A stretch of 64,000 nucleotides of DNA from Flavihumibacter fluvii (GTDB lineage Bacteria; Bacteroidota; Bacteroidia; Chitinophagales; Chitinophagaceae): the NCBI RefSeq assembly GCF_018595675.2, contig NZ_CP092333.1, positions 3,186,001 to 3,250,000 of the forward strand. The letters are read 5' to 3'. This document shows, one piece after another, positions 1 to 6,682 of the stretch (position 1 is the first letter of the stretch; every line of letters begins with the position of its first letter). Made by a program: the position numbers and the translations under genes. Below the pieces are notes generated by a model. It was not told the origin of the DNA, did no database searches, and was given only the letters and a program-made list of their open reading frames with translations.

Positions 1-585
1 TTGAAAAGCGCCGGATTGCCCTATGAATATACGGCAGGCAATCATGACTGGCACTATGAGGGAATGGAGGGCAGCTCAACTAATTTACGCAGGACCTGGA
101 TTGAAAACCGGCTGAAGCCAATGTACAGGTCAGCAGATCCGATGATGAGTTATTACGAAGTAAATGACACTTGTTTTATCACCATCGATAATTCAACCTA
201 TGAAATATTACCAGAGCAGCTGGACTTCTACAATAAGAAAATCAGGAATGGTAAGCCAACCATATTGATGGTACACATACCCCTCTTCGCACCTGGCCGT
301 TCTGTCGGATTCGGTTGCGGGAATCCAGACTGGGGCGCAAAAACTGACAAGAATTTTGAATTGGAAAGGCGGCAACGCTGGCCGGAAAAAGGACATACCA
401 AAACAACATTTGATTTTTACAAAGCGGTATTCAACTCAGAAAACCTGATGGGTATCCTTGCCGGGCATATACATAAGCCATCCCTTGATGTGATCAATGG
501 CATTCCACAGATAGTTACCGATGCGAATGCTGTGGGCGCATACCTGCAGGTAGAATTAATACCTGCGGAAAAAACACAAATATAG
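1..585 (+). CDS. Metallophosphoesterase, 3' part (5' end outside window)
   Basis: This is the C-terminal 194 residues of a calcineurin-like metallophosphoesterase, a family that hydrolyses phosphomono- or diesters with a two-metal centre. The motifs in view are AGNHDW near residue 12, a metal-ligand histidine in MVHIPLF near residue 92, and GHIHKP near residue 155, in the usual order. The first motif (DxH) and GDxxD would lie upstream of base 1, so the gene is cut by the window edge and the TTG at base 1 is probably not the true start. Nothing visible fixes the substrate. A 455 bp structured intergenic region follows. Confidence 0.85.
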   Translation: MKSAGLPYEYTAGNHDWHYEGMEGSSTNLRRTWIENRLKPMYRSADPMMSYYEVNDTCFITIDNSTYEILPEQLDFYNKKIRNGKPTILMVHIPLFAPGRSVGFGCGNPDWGAKTDKNFELERRQRWPEKGHTKTTFDFYKAVFNSENLMGILAGHIHKPSLDVINGIPQIVTDANAVGAYLQVELIPAEKTQI

Positions 586-660
586 ATCCCTGTTTTCGTG
601 TAAGCTTACTAGTCATACCCGTTATTTTCACACGTATAAATTCGTGAAATAATATGTGCG

Positions 661-696
661 TTTTACCCATCGGGTAAAAACAGAAATAAATCTGTT
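661..696. repeat. Two adjacent short inverted repeats
   Basis: TTTTACCC and GGGTAAAA form an 8 bp stem with a 3-base loop (661-679). It is followed by AACAGA and TCTGTT, a 6 bp stem with a 6-base loop (679-696). They lie 75-110 bp after the metallophosphoesterase stop. They could be processing or weak termination structures; no function is shown. Confidence 0.45.
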
Positions 697-799
697 AAAA
701 AACTCATTTTCAGTCCTTAAAGTGGCCCTACTTTTCCACATTTTTAGCGTTTGGCATAATTTCTGAAACTATTTTAAACAGGAAACGAGCAGAAAAAAA

Positions 800-814
800 G
801 GTGACCAGGTCACC
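800..814. promoter_or_regulatory. Perfect 15 bp palindrome
   Basis: GGTGACC, one base, then GGTCACC: a perfect odd palindrome with 7 bp arms. The symmetry suits a dimeric DNA-binding protein. It lies 227 bp upstream of hemN and before the terminator-like hairpin at 887-917, so its target transcript is unclear. Confidence 0.35.
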
Positions 815-886
815 ATCAAAATATACCATCCGGCGGGTCCGGGAAAATGGAAACTTTTCTACGGTTTAGGGTTTAGGGGTTAAAAT

Positions 887-917
887 AGGGGGTTGTCTAG
901 CCCCCTTCCTCTTTTTT
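887..917 (+). terminator. Rho-independent-like terminator
   Basis: AGGGGG (887-892) pairs with CCCCCT (901-906) around an 8-base loop, and six T residues follow at 912-917. Orientation is rightward. It would end a transcript from the metallophosphoesterase or from an unannotated RNA in 586-886, before the hemN promoter region. Confidence 0.5.
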
Positions 918-944
918 ACAATGCCATGACAATACTGGCCTTTA

Positions 945-960
945 AATGATGAAAATCATT
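945..960. promoter_or_regulatory. FNR-like palindrome upstream of hemN
   Basis: AATGAT-GAAA-ATCATT is a perfect 6+6 bp palindrome with a 4-base spacer, close to the FNR consensus TTGAT-N4-ATCAA. Its centre lies about 88 bp before the hemN start. A near -7 match TTCCTTTG at 1004-1011 would put the site near -65, a class I activator position. A second copy with the same GAAA spacer lies at 2442-2456. An oxygen-responsive Crp/Fnr regulator is inferred from site shape and target gene. Confidence 0.6.
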
Positions 961-1040
961 ACCGGTTTCAACAGAGGTCATTCTCCAACTATTTCATAAC
1001 GGGTTCCTTTGCCTTCTGTTTTAAAGCAAAAGGCATTCAT

Positions 1041-2405
1041 ATGATCACTGCACCACTATTAAAGAAATACAACCAGGCGATCCCACGATATACCAGTTAC
1101 CCAACCCTGCCCAACTGGCACGATACCATCACGACAGAAGAATGGGCCCAATGTTTTACAACGCAGTTCAAGCGGCATAACAACCAGGATGGGATCAGTG
1201 TATATATTCACCTGCCTTTTTGCGAATCACTCTGTACCTATTGCGGCTGTAATAAAAAGATCACCACCAATCATAAGGTGGAGGATGATTATATGAAAGC
1301 GGTGCTCAAAGAATGGCAATTGTACCTGCAATTAATGCCGGAAAAACCAGTTATCCGTGAATTGCACCTGGGCGGCGGGACACCAACTTTCTTTTCACCG
1401 GAGAACCTGCAAAAACTATTGACAGGGATCCTGGCACAGGCCACTATCCATCCTGATCACCAATTCAGTTTTGAAGGCCATCCTAACAATACCAGTTATG
1501 CGCATTTGCTCACCTTGTTCAACCTGGGATTTCGGCGCCTGAGTTTGGGCGTGCAGGATAATGACCCCATAGTGCAATTTGTGATCAACCGGATCCAGCC
1601 ATTTGAAGCGGTGAAAGAGGTAACGGAATGGGCCCGGGAGATAGGTTACACCTCAGTTAACTTCGACCTTATTTATGGCTTACCCAAACAGACCCTGGAA
1701 AGCATCGAGCGCACCCTTTTGCAATGCATTACGCTAAAGCCGGACCGTGTGGCTTTTTACAGTTATGCGCATGTTCCCTGGACGAGCCGCGGCCAAAGAT
1801 TGTTCGATGAAAAGGACCTGCCCTCCCCCGACCTTAAAATGCAGTTGTACCGTTTGGGTAAATTCCTTTTTTCGTCGAATGGATATGCAGATATCGGAAT
1901 GGACCATTTCGCGTTGCGTAATGATGAATTATTCAAAGTGCGCGAAAAAGGAAAACTGCACCGCAATTTTATGGGGTATACCACGCAATCAACCGCTTTG
2001 TTGATCGGGCTTGGCGTTTCCAGTATCAGCGATACCGGCAATGGGTATGCACAGAATAATAAAACCATACAGGAATATTACCAGTCGGTCAATGATGGTC
2101 GCCTGGCCGTTACCAAGGGATATTTCTTAAGTGCCGAAGACCAATCATTTAAAAAATACATTTTGGATATCAGTTGCAAAGGCGCCACAAAGTTCCACCC
2201 TGAAGACCTGCAAACGCTCCGGGAACTAACATTCCCACAACTGGAAAACATAGCCGAAGACGGATTAATTAACTGGGATGAAAGCGGACTGACGGTTACG
2301 CCACTGGGGCACCATTTCATCCGGAATATCTGCAGCGCCTTTGACCTGTACCTGCTGAAAAAAAAATCCGGTATTGAGGTACCCGCATACAGCAAGGCAA
2401 TATAG
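1041..2405 (+). CDS. hemN: Oxygen-independent coproporphyrinogen III dehydrogenase
   Basis: HemN is a radical-SAM enzyme that decarboxylates two propionates of coproporphyrinogen III to give protoporphyrinogen IX without oxygen, in the cytoplasm. The protein has 454 residues, the usual length. Residues 61-70 carry CESLCTYCGC, the HemN form of CxxxCxxC with the extra conserved cysteine. It is followed by HLGGGTP (glycine-rich SAM contact), LSLGVQD and FDLIYGLP. The ATG at 1041 starts the family N-terminus (RYTSYPT near residue 16). An FNR-like palindrome lies upstream, fitting low-oxygen induction. The oxygen-dependent enzyme hemF lies at 10665, so the cell can make this step with or without oxygen. 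The barrel genes that follow may share control. Confidence 0.96.
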   Translation: MITAPLLKKYNQAIPRYTSYPTLPNWHDTITTEEWAQCFTTQFKRHNNQDGISVYIHLPFCESLCTYCGCNKKITTNHKVEDDYMKAVLKEWQLYLQLMPEKPVIRELHLGGGTPTFFSPENLQKLLTGILAQATIHPDHQFSFEGHPNNTSYAHLLTLFNLGFRRLSLGVQDNDPIVQFVINRIQPFEAVKEVTEWAREIGYTSVNFDLIYGLPKQTLESIERTLLQCITLKPDRVAFYSYAHVPWTSRGQRLFDEKDLPSPDLKMQLYRLGKFLFSSNGYADIGMDHFALRNDELFKVREKGKLHRNFMGYTTQSTALLIGLGVSSISDTGNGYAQNNKTIQEYYQSVNDGRLAVTKGYFLSAEDQSFKKYILDISCKGATKFHPEDLQTLRELTFPQLENIAEDGLINWDESGLTVTPLGHHFIRNICSAFDLYLLKKKSGIEVPAYSKAI

Positions 2406-2441
2406 GCAGGGATGGCTTTCTGAACTAAATCATCATTATAC

Positions 2442-2456
2442 ATGACGAAAATCATT
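2442..2456. promoter_or_regulatory. FNR-like palindrome upstream of barrel gene
   Basis: ATGAC-GAAA-ATCAT: a 5+5 bp imperfect palindrome with the same GAAA spacer as the site at 945-960. It lies between hemN and the outer-membrane gene starting at 2552, about 100 bp before that start. It suggests the barrel genes answer to the same Crp/Fnr-type regulator as hemN. Confidence 0.5.
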
Positions 2457-2551
2457 CCCTTCCCGTCTTAAAAGGTCTTATTTAGCAGCTCGTAATGATA
2501 AAAGTGAAAGGTTTTTTTATGCATCATTATATATGTAATTCAACTTTTTAT

Positions 2552-3679
2552 ATGAAAACATACCAGGTAATTCTCCCGTTTTTTTTGTTGGCAGCCATTT
2601 CTTCTTCTGCGCAGGTATTTACCAACAAAGAAGTAGGCCAGAAAAATGTAACCGCCATAGACAGCATTAAGCAATCAGAATATCCTTATTCCCTGCCGAT
2701 CTGGGGTAAACAGGCAACAAAGGCTGGTTACAGTTTGCCCTACTCAGCCGGTGTAAGTGTTCAATACTTCTGGCAGGAGTCAGACCTGATTATCGATAAC
2801 CTGAAAGTGGGCTTTAATAATGGGCCGATGTATGAGCTGGATGGACTGGTACGTTTCGATAAAGCTGTAGCCACCGCCAGCGCTTTCACGGTGAGACCGG
2901 ATGTCTGGCTATTCCCATTCCTGGACGTCTATGGAATTTTGGGTAAATCGCAGGCATCAACCGACGTGGGGTTCGGGGTATGGATAAAAGATTCTACTAA
3001 TACTGAAAAGGAAATTTTTTCTACCGGATCCATTGTTAAATTCAATGCCACCACTTTTGGATTTGGGATGACACCTACCATTGGGGTAGGCGGTGGTTTC
3101 CTGGCCCTGGATATGAACGTGGCCTGGACGGATGTGCCACAACTGGATAAGCCTGCATTCACCTTCGTCTTTGGTCCGCGCTTGGGAAAAAATTTCAAAG
3201 TTAACAAAAAGAAACCTGAACAATCCATTGCAGTCTGGGCCGGGGGATTCAGGGTCCACCTCAACTCGAGTACCACCGGCTCCATCAACCTAAATGATGT
3301 TTTACCAGTTGAAGAAATGGGTGGTAAGATTGAATCCGCTAACGGCAAAGTGGCCGATGCGCAACAACAGGTGGATACATGGTGGGCCGGACTATCACAA
3401 ACAGAGCAAAATAACCCCGTTAATGAGGCTAAATACAATGCAGCAAATGCAACCCTGGAAAGGGCCGGTGAGATATTGAATGCTGCGGAGGGAGTAATTA
3501 ATAATGTGGAAACTGCCACTGTGCAGTATTCAATGGATAAAAAGCCAAAAGACATGTGGAACTTTATAGTCGGCTCCCAATTCCAGCTTAACAAGCATCT
3601 TATGTTTAGGGCTGAAGCCGGCTTCTTAAGTTCAAGGATCCAGTTTATGGGCGGGCTCCAGTATCGTTTTGGATTGTAA
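2552..3679 (+). CDS. Predicted outer-membrane beta-barrel protein
   Basis: I do not recognise a named family. The start is set at 2552, where MKTYQVILPFFLLAAISSSAQ forms a clean signal peptide; the longer frame from 2495 adds 19 unlikely residues before it. The mature part is rich in alternating aromatic and polar residues and ends in GGLQYRFGL, a barrel-type C-terminus. Roughly residues 265-335 (mature numbering approximate) form an Ala/Glu/Asn-rich segment that looks helical (GGKIESANGKVADAQQQ), an insertion unusual for a simple barrel. The gene is followed 10 bp later by another barrel gene, and an FNR-like site lies upstream, so a role in low-oxygen envelope adaptation is possible but unproven. 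Confidence 0.8.
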   Translation: MKTYQVILPFFLLAAISSSAQVFTNKEVGQKNVTAIDSIKQSEYPYSLPIWGKQATKAGYSLPYSAGVSVQYFWQESDLIIDNLKVGFNNGPMYELDGLVRFDKAVATASAFTVRPDVWLFPFLDVYGILGKSQASTDVGFGVWIKDSTNTEKEIFSTGSIVKFNATTFGFGMTPTIGVGGGFLALDMNVAWTDVPQLDKPAFTFVFGPRLGKNFKVNKKKPEQSIAVWAGGFRVHLNSSTTGSINLNDVLPVEEMGGKIESANGKVADAQQQVDTWWAGLSQTEQNNPVNEAKYNAANATLERAGEILNAAEGVINNVETATVQYSMDKKPKDMWNFIVGSQFQLNKHLMFRAEAGFLSSRIQFMGGLQYRFGL

Positions 3680-3689
3680 AAAAAACCTC

Positions 3690-4421
3690 TTGAAAAAAAT
3701 AATCGCAATCAGTATCCTGGTATTTTATTGCTACAGTGGTCAGGCGCAGGTACTCATGTCCCTGATCTTCGGTGACAAACTGAATTCCCCGAATATTGAA
3801 TTTGGATTGGAAGGTGGATGGGATGTCTCAACGATCCATGCGAAGAATGGCGCGAAGGCATTATCCGGTTTTAACCTTGGCTTCTATTTTGATTTTAATT
3901 TGAAAAACCCGGCCTGGATGGTGAATACCGGGGTTATCGTCAAATCGCCCATGGGTGCAAAGGGGATGCCGGTTTATTCATTGAACGACCCTGAGTTGGA
4001 CAATTCTTTCGAAGGCGGTTCCGTAAGTACCAACCTCCGCTATTTCAATGTGCCGATCATGATGAAATACCAGTTCAAAAACCATATTTATGTAAAGGCA
4101 GGTGCGCAATTGGGACTGATGAACAAAGCCTTCGATGAGTTTACAAATGAAACGGAAAGTGGTGATGACCTTGTATTAACAAAGCAGACCAGGGACAATT
4201 ACCATCCGATTGATGCGGGCCTTGCCATTGGTGCCGGATACCGGCTGACTGGTGGAAATGGCATGAATATCGGCATTCAATATTACCTTGGGCTGATGGA
4301 TATTGAAGTGGATGATTCTGGTCCCATGCAAACGAACCGGGTGTTCTACCTGACCGCTGGCATACCAATTGGTAAAGGCAAGGCAGCTAAAAGGCAGAAA
4401 GAGAAGGAGATGGCCAAATAG
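3690..4421 (+). CDS. PorT-like outer-membrane beta-barrel protein
   Basis: A protein of about 243 residues resembling the outer-membrane beta-barrel domain common in Bacteroidota (PorT/OmpA-barrel type). A start at TTG 3690 gives the signal peptide MKKIIAISILVFYCYSGQAQ; a TTG at 3669 would add seven residues and overlap the upstream stop. No ATG precedes the signal sequence, so a TTG start seems unavoidable. Barrel strands are suggested by GFNLGFYFDFNL, FNVPIMMKYQF, GLAIGAGYRL and NIGIQYYLGL. The C-terminus is a charged tail (KGKAAKRQKEKEMAK) rather than a terminal aromatic. It sits in an apparent operon with the previous barrel gene and converges on hemJ with a 4 bp gap. Confidence 0.82.
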   Translation: MKKIIAISILVFYCYSGQAQVLMSLIFGDKLNSPNIEFGLEGGWDVSTIHAKNGAKALSGFNLGFYFDFNLKNPAWMVNTGVIVKSPMGAKGMPVYSLNDPELDNSFEGGSVSTNLRYFNVPIMMKYQFKNHIYVKAGAQLGLMNKAFDEFTNETESGDDLVLTKQTRDNYHPIDAGLAIGAGYRLTGGNGMNIGIQYYLGLMDIEVDDSGPMQTNRVFYLTAGIPIGKGKAAKRQKEKEMAK

Positions 4422-4425
4422 GTAT

Positions 4426-4977
4426 TCAGGCCCGCTTTTCCCTGCTTCTTTTATACACCTTAATCGCCATCATCAATACCGCGATCAATCCGACTAAACC
4501 AAGAAACCCGTACAAAAGGCTGATACTTTCCTTCACCACTACCAGCATCACGATGGCCACCAAAAATATGGTCGCCACTTCATTCCAGATCCTTAATTGA
4601 TTGGAACTGTAGGTAAAAATCCCCTTCATCTCCTGGCCGAAAATATGGTGCAGGGTAAAATGGTATACATACAGGAATACTACGAAAATTAATTTCAGCA
4701 ATAGCCAGCGGCCGTTAGCATCAAAGAGTATTTTATCCCAATGGCCATTGAGCATTACCCAGGTTCCCAGGACCAGTGTAAGGATCGCAGACGGCCAGGT
4801 GATACCATACCACAACCTGCGCATCATAATAGCAAACTGCCCGCGCAAAATATCCCGTTCATGGTCCGGCTTATTGCCCGCTTCGGTCGCATAAATAAAT
4901 AACCTGGGCATGTAAAACAACCCGGCAAACCAGGTTACTACGAAGATGATGTGGAGGGCTTTGAGGTAGGCGTACAT
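4426..4977 (-). CDS. hemJ: Protoporphyrinogen IX oxidase, HemJ type
   Basis: HemJ is the membrane protein that oxidises protoporphyrinogen IX to protoporphyrin IX in bacteria lacking HemG and HemY. The 183-residue protein starts MYAYLKALHIIFVV and continues WFAGLFYMPRLF, the HemJ signature, with the conserved His at residue 9 and Lys at residue 95. Four or so hydrophobic helices span residues 5-28, 57-77, 91-112 and 136-175. No other protoporphyrinogen oxidase is visible in the window, and the gene fits the gap between HemF/HemN and HemH. Its start codon directly abuts a 42 bp heptad array (4978-5019), so there is no normal leader. It was probably once adjacent to hemH, with the four-helix-bundle cassette now between them. 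Confidence 0.9.
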   Translation of the reverse strand: MYAYLKALHIIFVVTWFAGLFYMPRLFIYATEAGNKPDHERDILRGQFAIMMRRLWYGITWPSAILTLVLGTWVMLNGHWDKILFDANGRWLLLKLIFVVFLYVYHFTLHHIFGQEMKGIFTYSSNQLRIWNEVATIFLVAIVMLVVVKESISLLYGFLGLVGLIAVLMMAIKVYKRSREKRA

Positions 4978-5019
4978 GAATAGTGAATGGTGAATGGTGA
5001 ATGGTGAATGGTGAATGGG
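4978..5019. repeat. Heptad array A (six GAATGGT-type units)
   Basis: Six 7 bp units: GAATAGT, four copies of GAATGGT and GAATGGG. The array fills the whole 42 bp between the stop codon of the four-helix-bundle gene (ending at 5020) and the start codon of hemJ (4977), with no other base. It is the inverted complement of array B (5429-5470): about 37 bp align with two mismatches. Confidence 0.95.
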
Positions 5020-5373
5020 CTATTTTTTTATTAACCGGGATAATAGTTTAAAAGTGCTTGTAATGTATTGGTCAAGGTTATTTAATTCAAGCATGTTTAT
5101 ATATCCAAGTTCATAGCTGATGTCCAATGCGGCATCAATTTCAACTATTGATCCACGGGCGATTTCAAAATAACGTATTCGTTCAGGTTCTGATTTCCGG
5201 GACGATCCTTCTGCTATATTTAATAATACCGAAATTGAAGCCCTTCTTATTTGTTGGGACAAATTGAATTTTTCCTCTCCAGGATAAGTACTTGTCACTT
5301 TATAACATTCACTAATTAATTGCCTGGCTTTAGAATAGACATCGAGATTCTGATGGTTCAACTGGAGGAACAT
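5020..5373 (-). CDS. Four-helix-bundle protein (23S rRNA intervening-sequence / S23 family)
   Basis: A 117-residue protein of the four-helix-bundle family (TIGR02436-like) first known from open reading frames inside 23S rRNA intervening sequences and related to the Avd accessory protein of diversity-generating retroelements. Recognisable parts are the N-terminal helix LDVYSKARQLI, LSQQIRRASISVLLNIAEGS around residues 38-57, and RYFEIARGSIVEIDAAL near 67-83. Members studied structurally form pentamers and are basic; the biochemical role of stand-alone copies is unknown. No rRNA gene is present here. The gene is enclosed by inverted heptad arrays (4978-5019 and 5429-5470) between hemH and hemJ, which share its strand. 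Base composition is more AT-rich than the hem genes, suggesting insertion. Confidence 0.9.
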   Translation of the reverse strand: MFLQLNHQNLDVYSKARQLISECYKVTSTYPGEEKFNLSQQIRRASISVLLNIAEGSSRKSEPERIRYFEIARGSIVEIDAALDISYELGYINMLELNNLDQYITSTFKLLSRLIKK

Positions 5374-5428
5374 ATCCTTTTTCTATAAAATTGGCATCAT
5401 TCGTCCTCAAAAAAAAGCGTGCTTTCAC

Positions 5429-5470
5429 CCATTCACCATTCACTATTCACCATTCACCATTCACCTATTG
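5429..5470. repeat. Heptad array B (inverted copy of array A)
   Basis: CCATTCA-type units in six heptad positions, one reading CTATTCA and the last degenerate (CCTATTG). It starts 2 bp after the hemH stop codon (5473-5475 on the minus strand) and lies 55 bp before the start of the four-helix-bundle gene. Paired with array A it could form a stem of about 38 bp with the gene in the loop. Confidence 0.93.
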
Positions 5471-5472
5471 CC

Positions 5473-6483
5473 TTATCGCCCCGTCCACGTCTTCAACGTC
5501 TCCACCCATTTCGGATGCACATTCATGCATGGGATCAGTGTGAAGGATTCACCGCCGGCATGCAGGAAAACTTCTTTTCCCTCTTCAGCCATTTCCTCCA
5601 GGGTCTCGAGGCAGTCGCTTACAAAAGCCGGGCAAACCACCAGCAGTTTTTTAATCCCTTCTTTCGGCATTTCTTCGAGGCGTTTAACGGTATAGGGTTT
5701 CAGCCATTCATCACGACCCAGCCGGGATTGGAAGGAGAAACTATGTTTATCGGCAGGGATCTGTAAACGCTCCACGATCTTATGCATGGTGGTGAGGCAC
5801 TGGTGTTTGTAACAGGTCGCATGCGCAACCGAATCAACTGCACAACAATTCTCCACTTTCAGGCAATGCCGGCCGGTTGGATCACTCTTTTGTACATGCC
5901 GTTCAGGAATTCCATGATAACTAAAAACAATATGATCGTAATCCTGCTCCAGGTAAGGCCGCATACTTTCAGCCAGCGCATCCAGGTAATTCGGTTCCTG
6001 GTAAAATGGCGGGACTACCTCCAACCTAAAAGGGTATTTTCCTTTAATATGTTCAGCACGGGCATACTCAACCGCGGTTTCATAACTGCTCATCGCATAA
6101 TGCGGGTACATGGGCACTGCGATCACTTCTTCCAGCGCTGGTTCACGCCGCATCAGTTCATCAAATGCTTCTTTCGGGGAGGGGGATCCATAGCGCATGG
6201 CAATTACCACAGGTGCGGAAACCTGCGCCTGCAAAGCCTCCTGTAAATGACGGGTGATCACGATCAGCGGCGAGCCCTCCTGTGTCCAGATCGACTGGTA
6301 CGCTTTGGCAGAGCGGGGTGCACGGAAAGGCACGATTATTCCCCGGACCAATAATAACCTGGCCAGGTAAGACAAATCGATCACCCGTTCATCCATCAGG
6401 AATTCTGCGAGGTACTTTCGTACATCCTTTACCGATGTTGAATCAGGCGATCCCAGGTTCATCAAAATAATGCCTCTCTTCAT
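5473..6483 (-). CDS. hemH: Ferrochelatase
   Basis: Inserts ferrous iron into protoporphyrin IX, the last step of protoheme synthesis, in the cytoplasm or at the inner membrane. The 336-residue protein has the family start GIILMNLGSP, the catalytic His in FSYHGIPERH (residue 190), and the conserved acidic segment FVSDCLETLEE with Glu293. Residues 207-229 hold five cysteines (207, 213, 214, 224, 229) in an internal insert; some bacterial ferrochelatases carry an iron-sulfur cluster on internal cysteines, so a cluster is possible here. It is transcribed leftward from a -7 element at 6509-6516, divergent from hemA. The heptad-flanked cassette follows directly, then hemJ. Confidence 0.95.
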   Translation of the reverse strand: MKRGIILMNLGSPDSTSVKDVRKYLAEFLMDERVIDLSYLARLLLVRGIIVPFRAPRSAKAYQSIWTQEGSPLIVITRHLQEALQAQVSAPVVIAMRYGSPSPKEAFDELMRREPALEEVIAVPMYPHYAMSSYETAVEYARAEHIKGKYPFRLEVVPPFYQEPNYLDALAESMRPYLEQDYDHIVFSYHGIPERHVQKSDPTGRHCLKVENCCAVDSVAHATCYKHQCLTTMHKIVERLQIPADKHSFSFQSRLGRDEWLKPYTVKRLEEMPKEGIKKLLVVCPAFVSDCLETLEEMAEEGKEVFLHAGGESFTLIPCMNVHPKWVETLKTWTGR

Positions 6484-6508
6484 ATACTGCCGTTGATTGA
6501 TTAGGCCA

Positions 6509-6516
6509 CAAAACTA
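6509..6516 (-). promoter_or_regulatory. -7 promoter element for hemH
   Basis: Reads TAGTTTTG on the minus strand, a full match to the Bacteroidota -7 consensus TAnnTTTG, 25 bp before the hemH start codon. A clear -33 TTTG is not seen. Confidence 0.5.
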
Positions 6517-6651
6517 AATACTGCCGCCATACTGAAAATAATTATTCAATATGAGCCAGCTAAATGACAATTCACTGACGAATTCGTTCAATTGATGCTT
6601 AATATGACAGTAGACTGACATTCAAGCCTAGTCCATTCAACTCTTCGGTTC

Positions 6652-6659
6652 TAAATTTG
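6652..6659 (+). promoter_or_regulatory. -7 promoter element for the hemA operon
   Basis: TAAATTTG matches TAnnTTTG exactly and ends 23 bp before the hemA start at 6683. With 6509-6516 it forms a divergent promoter pair in the 199 bp hemH-hemA region. No clear -33 TTTG. Confidence 0.55.
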
Positions 6660-6682
6660 CCAAGGAATTGCAGCAATAGCAT

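Larger units (their letters stand above)
586..1040. other. Structured intergenic region before hemN
   Basis: This 455 bp stretch holds no convincing reading frame. It contains two adjacent small hairpins (661-679 and 679-696), a perfect 15 bp palindrome (800-814), a run of G tracts (863-892), a terminator-like hairpin with a T tract (887-917) and an FNR-like palindrome (945-960). A small RNA ending near 917 is possible but is inference only. Confidence 0.5.

Noticed and set aside
863-879. TTTAGGG repeats resembling a telomere unit
   Set aside because: Only two copies in a G-rich stretch; chance is enough.
946-999. 17-codon frame starting inside the FNR-like site
   Set aside because: Too short and explained by the palindrome ATGATGAAAATCAT; no further support.
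2929-3708. 259-codon minus-strand frame opposite the barrel gene
   Set aside because: Shadow of the plus-strand gene, which has a signal peptide and barrel features; the antisense product is Pro/Ser-rich with no family.
4978-5470. Heptad arrays considered as CRISPR
   Set aside because: Units are contiguous 7-mers without spacers and no cas gene is present.
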